A stretch of 64,000 nt of DNA from Methanobacterium sp964452085 (GTDB lineage: Archaea; Methanobacteriota; Methanobacteria; Methanobacteriales; Methanobacteriaceae), in assembly GCA_964452085.1 (NCBI GenBank), contig CAYVKL010000002.1, positions 1 through 64,000 of the forward strand. The letters are read 5' to 3'. Below are positions 56,008 to 64,000 of the stretch, in pieces. The position numbers and the translations under genes were made by a program. Numbering within the stretch: the stretch's first letter is position 1; each line of letters opens with the position of its first letter. Below the pieces are notes generated by a model that was not told where the DNA came from, ran no database searches, and saw nothing but the letters and a program-made list of their open reading frames with translations.

Positions 56008-56661
56008 TTAAGTGAAAATCTTTAAAACATTCTTCATAGAATCCTTTTTAACTAAAACTGAAACCTTGTCGCCTTTTTCAAGAATAATATCAGCCCGGGC
56101 AATGGTTATGTGTTCATTCCCATTCTTATAAACGCCACATATTATGTAATCATCTGTGGGGCTAATTTCTCCAATAGTTTTTCCAGTTAATTTCTTATTT
56201 TTCACGTTAAATTCCAGTATTTCAGCTTTTCCATGGTAAACCACGTAAAGATCGGCTACTTCTGGTTTTAATATCAGTTTTTCCAGGTAACCTGCTTCGG
56301 TGCATTCAGGACGTACAGTTTCCACCACATCATTAGCCATGAAAACTTCTTCATGTTGCGGATCGTTTACCCTGGCAATAATCTTTTCAGGTCCGTATTC
56401 ACGAGCTAAAAGACAGGCCATTAGGTTAGCATTGTCATTTCCAGTGGCAGCCACAAAAACGTTAGCCTGGTCTATTTGAGCATCTTCAAGGGTTTTACGA
56501 TCAGTGCCAGTACCACAAATAACCATGGTATCAATTTCTAATGCCACTTGATTACATCTGGTTTTATCTCGTTCAATAAGATTAACATCATGACCATCCG
56601 CAATTAAATCAGAAGCCAGATTAGCGCCTAATCGTCCCCCACCCATGATAACTACAAACGT
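56008..56661 (-). CDS. trkA: Trk potassium uptake regulatory subunit TrkA (copy 2), apparent ACG start
   Basis: About 217 residues, with RCK_N (GGGRLGANLASDLIAD; DKTRCNQVALEID) and RCK_C (NVKNKKLTGKTIGEISPTD). The first ATG (56646) lies inside the first beta strand, so starting there would delete FVVI, the strand of the Rossmann fold that copy 1 keeps as YVVV. Upstream in frame are ACG (56661), TTT, GTA, GTT and ATC, with no ATG, GTG or TTG. GAGGGTG (56673-56667) lies 5 bases from the ACG, where copy 1 has ATG. Either ACG is used as start or the start was lost. It is the first gene of the trk locus. Confidence 0.85.
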   Translation of the reverse strand, partial: TFVVIMGGGRLGANLASDLIADGHDVNLIERDKTRCNQVALEIDTMVICGTGTDRKTLEDAQIDQANVFVAATGNDNANLMACLLAREYGPEKIIARVNDPQHEEVFMANDVVETVRPECTEAGYLEKLILKPEVADLYVVYHGKAEILEFNVKNKKLTGKTIGEISPTDDYIICGVYKNGNEHITIARADIILEKGDKVSVLVKKDSMKNVLKIFT

Positions 56662-56923
56662 TGTTACACCCTCTAACTTATAGTATCTTATATCAATCTT
56701 TCAGGGTATTTAAGAGTTATAAATACCATATAATTGGCTAAAGTTCAGTTTTTTTTAACCTCGTAAAGATCGTTCTTTATGATATATATAATTTCCGACG
56801 GAAGAAAATCTTAAAAATTTCCGTGAATCATTTTGATTTGCGGACTTGAAAAAAAATATTAATTTATTATATGGAATAAACAAAAAATAAGCGCGATGAA
56901 AAACATTTGAATAATAATACTTC

Positions 56924-57618
56924 CTATTTTATTGCATAAAACCCGGCCTGCATATAAGAAAACCAAAAGAGTTCCACCACTTTAAAACCAGCTTCTTTTA
57001 AAAGTGCAATATGTTCATTGATAGTTAGTGGGAAGTATTCTTTGTCAAATCGCTTTAAGTGATTATTAACTACTTCTTCATCCCTGCCGCAGGATAATTG
57101 AAAATTTTTCCAGTTTTCAATTCCAATTTTAATTCCTTCATCAGTTGCAGGGCGGATGTTTTCAAATGTGATGAAAACTCCATTATCATTTAAAATTTCA
57201 TAACAAGATTTTACAGCTTTTTTTCGATTTTCAAAGGATAAATAGTGGTGGGATTGGATTGCAGTGATTACATCAACTTTTTGGCAGTTTTCAGGTGAAA
57301 TCTCCTGGCTGGATAATGGTTCAAGGAATATTAATCTTTCCAAGGCATGTTCACTTAATTTTTCTCGGGCCTGGTTTAACATGTCCAGTGATGGATCTGC
57401 TAATATGAAACAAGTTTGAGGGAACTCAGCTAATGCCATTTTAATCAAAGAACCTGTTCCACAACCTGTATCTAACCACATCTTAGGTTCATTTCCAATG
57501 ACCTTTAGGATATTTAAAGTTTCCACATGAAATGATTGGTAATAAGGAATAGTATTAGAGATATGTCCATCATATTCCTCAGCCAAATGAGGGGTTTTAT
57601 TATTTTTGTGAACCATAT
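56924..57618 (-). CDS. Class I SAM-dependent methyltransferase
   Basis: 231 residues. The SAM motif is WLDTGCGTGSLIKMALAEFP with LADPSLDMLNQAREK after it; post-motif blocks are VITAIQSHHYLSFENRKKAV and ILNDNGVFITFENI. The GTG at 57625 belongs to the ribosome site GAGGTGGAT, so ATG 57618 is preferred, giving MVHKNNKTPH. Substrate is unknown; relatives methylate small molecules or lipids. It stands alone. Confidence 0.85.
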
Positions 57619-57815
57619 AATCCACCTCATAGTGAATAATTCATAAATCGCTTTTATTTGTTAATCCGAAGTTTCTGTCCAATGAGTGAAAAATATTTTA
57701 GTATTTAAGTATTTTTTTTGGCAGTTTAAAAAAAGTAGAGATGTGTTAAAAAAGGTCATGAAGAATAAAAAAAGTAGTTTAAATAAAATTACAATTATAT
57801 AAAATAATTTTTATT

Positions 57816-58313
<498 letters not shown>

Positions 58314-58548
58314 TTTTCCTCCTGGTTCTATTCATAAGTAAACACGAGCCAGGTGCTTAATACTATTTTTAATATTATTAATATATATTATTCTTTTATA
58401 GTTATATCATGATACTTAAGTGTTTTCAAATTGATAAAGCAACTAATGGGCTTCATCTTAGTCTCCGGGCTATATTAATTTCTTATTTATCTTATGAAAT
58501 TACTTAAGAACTAATATATTTTATTTATTCCAAATAATAAATAGGTAT

Positions 58549-58587
58549 GCCCAAATTACACCCAAATATTTCCATTACTTTATAAAT
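58549..58587 (+). promoter_or_regulatory. Operator-like core and TATA box of a tiny transcription unit
   Basis: GCCCAAATTACACCC (58549-58563) shares 14 bases exactly with the core of the intergenic repeat at 44578-44591. Twelve to sixteen bases further on is the TATA box TTTATAAAT (58579-58587). A site abutting the TATA box fits a regulator-controlled promoter with a start near 58610. Confidence 0.5.
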
Positions 58588-58636
58588 TTCCCCCAATTCA
58601 GTTATTATGTCCCTGAAATTTTGTTGGGAGACATCA

Positions 58637-58669
58637 ATGGCTGCTAATCAACTATGGGATCAGATTTGA
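58637..58669 (+). CDS. Tiny reading frame, 10 residues (possible leader peptide)
   Basis: GGGAG (58626-58630) stands 6 bases before ATG 58637, which opens MAANQLWDQI and stops at TGA 58667-58669. With a TATA box 50 bases before it and a hairpin plus T-rich tail after it, the arrangement is that of a short transcript. It may be a leader peptide, the rest of a deleted gene, or chance. Confidence 0.3.
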   Translation: MAANQLWDQI

Positions 58670-58686
58670 TTATGATTGGTTTAAAC

Positions 58687-58712
58687 AGAAATTGATTAAT
58701 TTCTTTCTTTTA
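58687..58712 (+). terminator. Hairpin and T-rich tail after the tiny unit
   Basis: AGAAATT (58687-58693) and AATTTCT (58698-58704) form a perfect 7-bp stem with loop GATT, followed by TTCTTTTACTT. It overlaps the end of the opposite-strand GyrI-like gene and would end a plus-strand transcript from 58610 after about 100 bases. Confidence 0.45.
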
Positions 58713-59168
58713 CTTTTTGATTACTGGAAATTGGACTTCGGTTAAAAGTTCGCTTTCAGGAACTTCTGTGGGGTCATTAAGATATACTTCAGTGACTGGG
58801 CCCACAATATCGTAGCCGTTTTCCACAGCATAATCTACTACGGCATGAATTACTGGTCCCACTTCGGTATAGGGTCCTTTGTGCATGGCAGCCAGCACGG
58901 TGTGTTCTGGTATTTCCTTAATACCTATTTTTCCCTCTTGTACTGCATTTCCAATAAATGCAAAACCAATCTCATATTGTAGGTCTTCTTCAGCCACATC
59001 TTCAGGGCTGTTGTAATACGTTCCGTATACTCTACCGGTCATCTGAAGGCCTTTTTCCATTACCCACTGCCCTACTTCCTGCATGTATTCTGGAATCTTT
59101 TCATAAGTTCCTCTATAAGGAATATAAGCTACTTTGGCTTCTTCAATACGTTTTTCTATTACTTCCAT
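58710..59168 (-). CDS. GyrI-like (AraC effector-binding) small-molecule-binding protein, copy 1
   Basis: 152 residues of the GyrI-like/SOUL effector-binding fold: RIEEAKVAYIPYRGTYEKIP, TGRVYGTYYNSPEDVAEEDL, PEHTVLAAMHKGPYTEVGPV and YLNDPTEVPESELLTEVQFP. These modules bind small hydrophobic or cationic ligands and are found alone or fused to AraC regulators. ATG 59168 follows TAGGTG. A paralogue of the same length lies at 61211-61669, so the two flank the nitroreductase-regulator-MBL group. No DNA-binding part is present. Confidence 0.88.
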   Translation of the reverse strand: MEVIEKRIEEAKVAYIPYRGTYEKIPEYMQEVGQWVMEKGLQMTGRVYGTYYNSPEDVAEEDLQYEIGFAFIGNAVQEGKIGIKEIPEHTVLAAMHKGPYTEVGPVIHAVVDYAVENGYDIVGPVTEVYLNDPTEVPESELLTEVQFPVIKK

Positions 59169-59270
59169 GTTTACACCTATTATTAATTGGTGCTGCGATT
59201 GTAAGTTATTTTTGGTGCATTTTTTTCAAACTCAATTGAGTTGTATTTTATAATCATAATTTTGAGAAAA

Positions 59271-59325
59271 CTTTATATATGTTCAAACATGAACTATTCA
59301 TAACTTTCATAAAATACTGAAAGTT
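59271..59325 (+). promoter_or_regulatory. Promoter and palindrome before the nitroreductase operon
   Basis: The TATA box CTTTATATAT (59271-59280) is followed at the expected start of transcription by the inverted repeat AACTTTC-ATAAAATACT-GAAAGTT (59302-59325). A second short palindrome GTTCAAACATGAAC lies at 59281-59294. A repressor bound there would block initiation; the MarR-like gene in the same operon is a candidate. Confidence 0.5.
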
Positions 59326-59360
59326 AAAAAAATTATAAAAGTTATTTATAAGGTGAGAAA

Positions 59361-59912
59361 ATGAACCAAATTCTTGAAACAATTAAAAACAGGAGAAGTG
59401 TGCGCAAGTACCAGGATCAGCAGATTAAAGATGAAGAACTGGAAAAAATCCTAGAAGCAGCCATCTATGCTCCTACTGGTCACAATGACCAGCCATGGCA
59501 CTTTACTATTATTCAGGATGTTGATCTCATAAATGAAATCAATGACGGATCAAAAGAAGTGATGCAGGGAATGGATGTGGAATGGATAGCAAGTATGGGG
59601 CGGGCAGAGAATCTTCACATTTTCTACCAGGCACCTACGGTTATTATTGTGTCTGCCAAAAAGGATGCCACCACTCCTCTGCCTGATTGCTCTGCTGCAG
59701 TTCAAAACATGCTCCTGGCAGCTGAAAGCATGGATATCGGGTCCTGCTGGATAGGGTTTGCCAAGTTTTTCTTCCTCAATAATGAAAACATGAAAAAATT
59801 TGAAATACCGGAAGGATATGAAGTTCACTTCGGAGTTTCTTTAGGTTACAAGGTTCGGGAAAACCCAAAAGCCCTGGAAAGAAATAAAGAAGTATTCACA
59901 TATTTCAAATAA
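59361..59912 (+). CDS. Nitroreductase family protein
   Basis: 183 residues, flavin-dependent nitroreductase fold. The N-terminal FMN-binding motif reads KNRRSVRKYQDQQIKDEEL, with APTGHNDQPWHFTII following and a late GSCWIGFAKFF plus the helix ending EIPEGYEVHFGVSLGYK. Such enzymes use NAD(P)H to reduce nitro compounds, quinones or flavins. ATG 59361 follows AAGGTGAG. It heads a likely operon with the MarR-like regulator and the MBL hydrolase. Confidence 0.9.
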   Translation: MNQILETIKNRRSVRKYQDQQIKDEELEKILEAAIYAPTGHNDQPWHFTIIQDVDLINEINDGSKEVMQGMDVEWIASMGRAENLHIFYQAPTVIIVSAKKDATTPLPDCSAAVQNMLLAAESMDIGSCWIGFAKFFFLNNENMKKFEIPEGYEVHFGVSLGYKVRENPKALERNKEVFTYFK

Positions 59913-59974
59913 CCCTAAACTTCTAGATAAATCAAAATCTAAAATAAGGAATTTTAAAAAGGGAAATGATAATT

Positions 59975-60466
59975 ATGGTGAAAAAAGATGATTCACCCAA
60001 AGAAGAGTTCAAAAAAGCAATATATGAAAGCTTCAGAGCTTTAGGAGTGGATGATTTCCCGTCCAGATTAATGTCGGTACTTCAAAGTGAACCGGAAGAG
60101 ATATCTTTAGGGGAACTATCCGAGATGACGGGTTACAGCCTATCTGCTTTGAGCACAACCCTTAAAGCCATGGAAGAAAACAACCTGGTGAAACGTTTTA
60201 AAAAACCAAAATCGCGAAAAGTTTACGTTTTTATGGATAAAGATCTGGTATCTCTCTACACTGAACTCCAGAAAAAACGTTATAATCAGGCGCTCATGCC
60301 CATGATAAAAAAACTCCCCCGTATTATTCAGCAATACCAGAATAATAAAGAATTTAAAAGTGAAATTGAACTGCTAGAGGACTTTAACGAGCAGTTAGTA
60401 TATGTAGAAGAAGAAAGCCGCAAATATATCGATGCATTGGAACAATGGAAAGAAATTAGTAAATAA
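59975..60466 (+). CDS. MarR/GbsR-type winged-helix regulator
   Basis: 163 residues. The winged helix is ISLGELSEMTGYSLSALSTTLKAMEE with the wing NNLVKRFKKPKSRKVYVFM; a long C-terminal helix pair forms the dimer. The frame also has ATG 59966, but GGAAATGAT resembles the ribosome site and ATG 59975 lies 4 bases after it. It follows the nitroreductase by 62 bases, so they are likely one transcript, and a palindrome at their promoter suggests self-control. Confidence 0.85.
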   Translation: MVKKDDSPKEEFKKAIYESFRALGVDDFPSRLMSVLQSEPEEISLGELSEMTGYSLSALSTTLKAMEENNLVKRFKKPKSRKVYVFMDKDLVSLYTELQKKRYNQALMPMIKKLPRIIQQYQNNKEFKSEIELLEDFNEQLVYVEEESRKYIDALEQWKEISK

Positions 60467-60528
60467 TTATTGATTTTGCAAATTAAATTTCATTGCAAGT
60501 GTTTTCGGGAAGTTAGAGGTGAGAAAAA

Positions 60529-61197
60529 ATGGAAGTTATTCCAGAAATACATGAAATTGATACTCGTATGGCCCGCAGCTACTTATTGCTGGGAGAAAAG
60601 TTAACCCTTATTGATACAGGAGGTCCCGGAAGTGCCAACACGGTGATAGATTATGTTAAAAACGAATTAAAAAGAGAACCTACTGATATCAAGACCATAA
60701 TCATCACCCACTACCATTTTGATCACGTGGGCAGTCTATATAAACTCAAAAACATTACAGGAGCTAATATAGCAATACATAAGGAAGATAACCCTTACAT
60801 CTCCGGTCAGAAAAAGCAAGAAGGGCCAGCTTTCCTTAATGTCATGGTTAAATTACTCCAAACAATATACCGTTCGAAACCTGTGAAAGGAGATATTTTA
60901 CTGGAAGAAGGGAATGTTATAAGTGGTTACAATGTAATTCACACGCCCGGTCACACTCCCGGGAGCATCTGTTTATACAACTCCCAAAACAAAGCAATTT
61001 TTGCAGGGGATAATTTGAGATATTCTAAAGGAGTTATAAAGGGGCCTGGGGCTAGGCTTATCCCGCAACCAGAAAAGTACAAAGAAAGCATGGAAAAGCT
61101 GGCCGATCTGGACATTGAGGTGATTTTATGTGGTCACTCCCGGCCAATTACATCCCATGCATCTCAGCTTTTAAAGGAATATTTAATGACCCTCTAA
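60529..61197 (+). CDS. MBL-fold metallohydrolase
   Basis: 222 residues. Metal motifs in order: LIDTGGPGS, TIIITHYHFDHVGSLYKLK, HTPGHTPGSICLYN, AGDNLR, and a final ILCGHSRPIT. Its closest relatives by pattern are glyoxalase II-like and lactonase-like hydrolases with no fixed substrate. ATG 60529 follows AGAGGTGAG. It is the third gene after the nitroreductase and regulator (62-base gaps) and is convergent with the second GyrI-like gene. It is related to the MBL gene at 50892. Confidence 0.88.
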   Translation: MEVIPEIHEIDTRMARSYLLLGEKLTLIDTGGPGSANTVIDYVKNELKREPTDIKTIIITHYHFDHVGSLYKLKNITGANIAIHKEDNPYISGQKKQEGPAFLNVMVKLLQTIYRSKPVKGDILLEEGNVISGYNVIHTPGHTPGSICLYNSQNKAIFAGDNLRYSKGVIKGPGARLIPQPEKYKESMEKLADLDIEVILCGHSRPITSHASQLLKEYLMTL

Positions 61198-61210
61198 AAA
61201 CCATTATACA

Positions 61211-61669
61211 TTATTTTTTAACAACAGGGAACTGTATTTCAGTTAAAGCTTCACTCTGGGAGACTTCGGAAGGATCATTAAGATAACTCTCTAATACCGG
61301 ACCAACTAATTGATAGCTTTCTTTCTCTGCGTATTGAATGAGATCCATATAAACTGATGCTGCTTCACCATATGGTCCTTTAAAAACCGCTGAAACTGCT
61401 TCATGCTGGGGAATAGTCTTAATCCGGATTTCATCTTCTCCTTCCAATTCCCCTATAAAAGCTGCTCCAACTTCCCATTCCAGATCTTCTTCAGACACTT
61501 CCATAGGATTATTGTAATATGTTCCATAGATGGGCATCATTATTTCCACTTTTTTGGCCATTAACCACCCTACCACTTTACTTAAGGTTTCTGGGATCTG
61601 TTGGTAACTTCCCTTCTTAAGGATGAAAGCCACCTGATATTCTGGGATGTTTTTTATTTCAATTTTCAT
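61211..61669 (-). CDS. GyrI-like small-molecule-binding protein, copy 2
   Basis: 152 residues, a paralogue of the gene at 58710. Matching blocks are KNIPEYQVAFILKKGSYQQI, MPIYGTYYNNPMEVSEEDLE, PQHEAVSAVFKGPYGEAASV and YLNDPSEVSQSEALTEIQFP, so most ligand-cavity positions are kept. ATG 61669 follows AGGAGC. It lies 13 bases from the convergent MBL gene. No DNA-binding region is present; it may sense or sequester the same type of ligand as copy 1. Confidence 0.88.
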   Translation of the reverse strand: MKIEIKNIPEYQVAFILKKGSYQQIPETLSKVVGWLMAKKVEIMMPIYGTYYNNPMEVSEEDLEWEVGAAFIGELEGEDEIRIKTIPQHEAVSAVFKGPYGEAASVYMDLIQYAEKESYQLVGPVLESYLNDPSEVSQSEALTEIQFPVVKK

Positions 61670-61846
61670 GATATAAATGCTCCTAATGTTATTTTATTCT
61701 ATTTTATAATCGGTATGAATATGCTTTTTTACCAAGAGCAATTGCAAAGTAATAATGTTATTTTTCTGGACATAATCAGTGTCCTATAATTGTATTTTAA
61801 GAATATTAGTGGTGTAAATAATCATGAATCTTAAAAAACCCAATGA

Positions 61847-61854
61847 TTTTTATA
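61847..61854 (+). promoter_or_regulatory. TATA box of the TMEM175-like gene
   Basis: TTTTTATA is centred about 26 bases before ATG 61877, so transcription would begin at or within 1-2 bases of the start codon (leaderless). No ribosome site precedes the ATG. Confidence 0.55.
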
Positions 61855-61876
61855 GCCAAAAAGAATATCATATTTA

Positions 61877-62515
61877 ATGCCAGAAAAATCTGATTCAATA
61901 AATTTATGGATGACCACCAGTCGAATTGAAACTCTGGTGGATGGTATATTCGCCATTGCCATGACCCTTTTGGTTCTAACTATCACGGTTCCTGATATCT
62001 CCCTTAACTTAAGTGAAGCAGCCTTTCAGCGTCAGCTTGAGGTATTATGGCCTCAATTAATGTGTTATGCTCTTTCTTTCTGGATACTGGCTGGTTTCTG
62101 GCGTAATAATCATCAGCAGTTTCAATTTATAAAACGTTCCAACCCTACCTTAATCACAATTAATGTTTTCTGGCTGCTATGCATATGTCTGATGCCCTTT
62201 TCCACCGAGATAATAGCTAAATATGGTGGAACTTATTTTACTGCCAGCCTAATTTTCCAGCTAAATCTTTTCTTTGCAGGGTTTATTTACATTTTTAACT
62301 GGCAATATGCAGTGAGGAAAGGGTTGGTAGATGAAAATATCGATGAAAAAACTCTAAAGAAGATGAATATTTTCAGTGTTATTTTACCTATTTTATCGCT
62401 TTTAGCTTTGGGATTAGCCTATTATTTCTATGCTTGGAGCAGTTTGGTATATTTAGCACATCCATTTTTAAAGTTCATTATTGAAAAAAAATATGTGGAT
62501 ACTTCTAAAAGTTAA
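61877..62515 (+). CDS. TMEM175-family (DUF1211) membrane channel-like protein
   Basis: 212 residues, six helices. The family motif RIETLVDGIFAIAMTLLVL (residues 17-35) is the R-x-x-x-F/L-x-D-G-x-F-A pore motif of prokaryotic TMEM175 potassium channels, here with LVDG in place of FSDG. Later helices carry FWILAGFWRNNHQQFQFIKR and LICLMPFSTEI, also typical. It appears to be a leaderless message from a TATA box 26 bases before the ATG. Ion selectivity cannot be told from sequence. A small hairpin terminator follows. Confidence 0.85.
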   Translation: MPEKSDSINLWMTTSRIETLVDGIFAIAMTLLVLTITVPDISLNLSEAAFQRQLEVLWPQLMCYALSFWILAGFWRNNHQQFQFIKRSNPTLITINVFWLLCICLMPFSTEIIAKYGGTYFTASLIFQLNLFFAGFIYIFNWQYAVRKGLVDENIDEKTLKKMNIFSVILPILSLLALGLAYYFYAWSSLVYLAHPFLKFIIEKKYVDTSKS

Positions 62516-62516
62516 A

Positions 62517-62539
62517 GATGTTTAAGAACATCAATTTTT
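62517..62539 (+). terminator. Terminator after the TMEM175-like gene
   Basis: GATGTT (62517-62522) and AACATC (62527-62532) form a perfect 6-bp stem with loop TAAG, followed by AATTTTT. It lies 2 bases after the stop codon. Confidence 0.55.
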
Positions 62540-62581
62540 CCCTTTGATTAATTAAAATACCATAGTTTAATAACATCTGAT

Positions 62582-63007
62582 CTACCAGTATCTTTTTCCT
62601 TCAAGAATGCTGTTTATTCCTTTTTTCTTGATTTTTCTGAGATTTTTAATGTTAGCATCCTTGTGAACTGGCTTCAAGAAGTCGAATTTCTGGCAAGTTT
62701 CAAATTCATCGCACTCCCAGCATCCAGCATATTCTTTCTTCTGAGCACATTTGGCAATATTACAGAATTTGGATCGAAAACCTTCCCGGCATCCTTTACA
62801 TCTCAACTTCACCATAGCCCCTAAACATTTATAGCATTCGGAGTAGTTATCGAATTCCTTGAAAGGAATTGCTTCTGCTACTTTGTCAAATTTGTTTTTC
62901 CTTAACTCTTTTCTGAGATCCCTGGCTAAGTCCGCGATAGAACCGGTATAACCGTGGCAATCCCCACAGTAAAGCCCGCAGTAACTAACTAAACTTTCAT
63001 CTGGCAT
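62582..63007 (-). CDS. DUF3795 cysteine-rich protein
   Basis: 141 residues. The DUF3795 cysteine pattern is complete: SYCGLYCGDCHGYTG at the start, CYKCLG and CKGC in the middle, FCNIAKCAQKK and CWECDEFETCQ near residues 85-107. The family is common in anaerobes and has no proven activity; the cysteines suggest a metal or Fe-S site. ATG 63007 follows AAGGTGATA. It is 20 bases downstream of the methyltransferase on the same strand and probably in one transcript. Confidence 0.85.
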   Translation of the reverse strand: MPDESLVSYCGLYCGDCHGYTGSIADLARDLRKELRKNKFDKVAEAIPFKEFDNYSECYKCLGAMVKLRCKGCREGFRSKFCNIAKCAQKKEYAGCWECDEFETCQKFDFLKPVHKDANIKNLRKIKKKGINSILEGKRYW

Positions 63008-63027
63008 TTTTTATCACCTTATTAGTC

Positions 63028-63753
63028 TCACAATTTGGAACAAACATACTCAACAAAGTTATCTGATTTAATTTCCTTTGAATCAATTAAAAAACCTGTT
63101 TTTTTAAGTAATCCTTCCATAATCCAGTCATAGGTGCTAAATTCATCACGAATATGAATCTCGGTCTCACGGGCCATGGAATCACCGGCAGATTCCTGCA
63201 TATGTTGTATCATCATTTCGATATTTTCTTGATATTTTTTGGGGGTAACTGTGAAAATAAGATCGAAAAGATAGAGTTTTCCTCCGGGTTTTAGAATCTC
63301 ACCCATCTTCAGAAGTGCCACTGATTTCCAGAAATCAGGTAAATGATGAAAAGCGAATATAGAAACTATTTTATCCACTTTATCAGAATTTTCAGGGTTG
63401 TAAGTTAAAAATCCAGCACAATGGGTTTCAACATTGTTAATATTGTGTTCTTTAGCTTTATCTTCTAGAATATTTATCATTTCCATTGAAATATCAACAC
63501 CTATGACTTTCCGCGTATATTTTGCCAGGTTTAATGCAATTCCGCCGGTACCACAACCAAAATCCAACACAGTGTCATCTGGTGTGATGTTAAGCTTCTT
63601 GGCAATGATTTCTGATTCTTCCTCAAAGTTTCTGAACTTCTGATGCTCTTTATCGTATTCATAGGCTATTTTAGGATCTAAATAATCTACTCCAGACTGT
63701 TTTTCCACATAGTACCATTTTGGATTGGTTGTCACGTTTGAACCCCATATCAT
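63028..63753 (-). CDS. Class I SAM-dependent methyltransferase
   Basis: 241 residues as opened at ATG 63753, or 235 if GTG 63735, 7 bases after GGGG, is the start. The SAM motif is TVLDFGCGTGGIALNLAKYT with GVDISMEMINILE after it; FAFHHLPDFWKSVALLKMG and LKPGGKLYLFDLIF are post-motif blocks of the UbiE/COQ5-like group. Substrate unknown. It lies directly upstream of the DUF3795 gene on the same strand. Confidence 0.85.
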   Translation of the reverse strand: MIWGSNVTTNPKWYYVEKQSGVDYLDPKIAYEYDKEHQKFRNFEEESEIIAKKLNITPDDTVLDFGCGTGGIALNLAKYTRKVIGVDISMEMINILEDKAKEHNINNVETHCAGFLTYNPENSDKVDKIVSIFAFHHLPDFWKSVALLKMGEILKPGGKLYLFDLIFTVTPKKYQENIEMMIQHMQESAGDSMARETEIHIRDEFSTYDWIMEGLLKKTGFLIDSKEIKSDNFVEYVCSKL

Positions 63754-63849
63754 TATTTGTTCTTTTATTAAACAAATTTATTAACATGATTTTAATATAT
63801 GTTGATCAGTGAGTGAAACCACGGCTAAAGGATAGCTTATCTGTAAAAA

Positions 63850-63981
63850 ATGTGTGGTACTACCAGCTCCAATCAGGAGAATCTCCTGAAGATTTTACAG
63901 AATGCCATTGCGCGGGGTAACTTGAATATAAAGAAGATCCTGATGATGGCCAAAATGATCCTCAGTAGAAATAAATTATAA
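63850..63981 (+). CDS. Small reading frame, 43 residues, unknown
   Basis: ATG 63850 follows an in-frame stop and opens MCGTTSSNQENLLKILQNAI, then ARGNLNIKKILMMAKMILSR and NKL before TAA 63979-63981. It is basic and helical in pattern. No good ribosome site is seen within 15 bases, so this may be a leaderless small gene, a fragment of a longer lost gene, or chance. It lies at the right edge of the window. Confidence 0.3.
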   Translation: MCGTTSSNQENLLKILQNAIARGNLNIKKILMMAKMILSRNKL

Positions 63982-64000
63982 TTAATTCAGGGTTATTAAG

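Overview
The window is a stretch of a methanogen chromosome of the order Methanobacteriales, most likely Methanobacterium. The evidence is an archaeal RNA polymerase/translation cluster with the B subunit split into B'' and B' and the A subunit split into A' and A'', aEF-2 and aEF-1A, TATA-box promoters combined with GGAGGTGAT-type ribosome binding sites, and a giant surface protein that appears to carry a pseudomurein-binding repeat. No phage, insertion sequence, integrase or CRISPR array was seen. Intergenic DNA is AT-rich.

Region 1 (1-14413) is housekeeping. It holds the 3' part of tRNA-Tyr, tRNA-Asp, tRNA-Lys, then rpoH, rpoB2, rpoB1, rpoA1, rpoA2, rpl30e, nusA, rps12, rps7, EF-2, EF-1A, rps10 and tRNA-Ser. 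All of it is on the plus strand with short gaps, the classical archaeal rpo/str cluster. Several true starts are TTG or GTG and lie inside longer open frames (rps12, EF-2).

Region 2 (14577-30800) is mixed accessory DNA: a secreted class C beta-lactamase-like serine hydrolase, an unknown membrane protein, an acidic coiled-coil protein with 40-residue repeats, VOC and SRPBCC proteins, an ATC-hydrolase-like protein, a CruF-like carotenoid protein, a MATE exporter, a tandem pair of DUF3592-like proteins, a CapA-like phosphatase, the remnant of a deleted two-component gene, an Fe-S aldo/keto reductase, a TetR regulator, and an MFS exporter divergent from a MarR regulator with a clear palindromic operator candidate.

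Region 3 (30979-42012) is dominated by a 2093-residue secreted beta-helix protein that ends in a C39-type cysteine peptidase domain and an unrecognised aromatic/glycine-rich tail. It is followed 14 bases later by a small membrane protein. A drug-type MFS exporter and a five-PAS protein without a kinase domain follow.

Region 4 (42049-48162) holds a universal stress protein, a DASS-type anion transporter, and then the least conventional part of the window (44191-47515): a 55-residue membrane protein, a 107-nt two-stem hairpin, a repeated intergenic element with CCCANATNACACC cores, a secreted Cys/Gly-rich protein, and two membrane proteins sharing a His-rich (DUF4405-like) module, one of which has a perfect-register nine-residue repeat. 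The same operator-like core recurs at 58549 in front of a tiny transcription unit.

Region 5 (48395-64000) holds a STAS/phosphotransferase fusion with a metallo-beta-lactamase-fold neighbour, an ArsM-like methyltransferase, a nucleotide-sugar epimerase/reductase-like protein, a TrkH/TrkA/TrkA potassium-uptake locus, two SAM methyltransferases, a NYN-domain protein, and a cluster of nitroreductase, MarR-like regulator and MBL hydrolase flanked by two GyrI-like paralogues, then a TMEM175-like channel and a DUF3795 protein.
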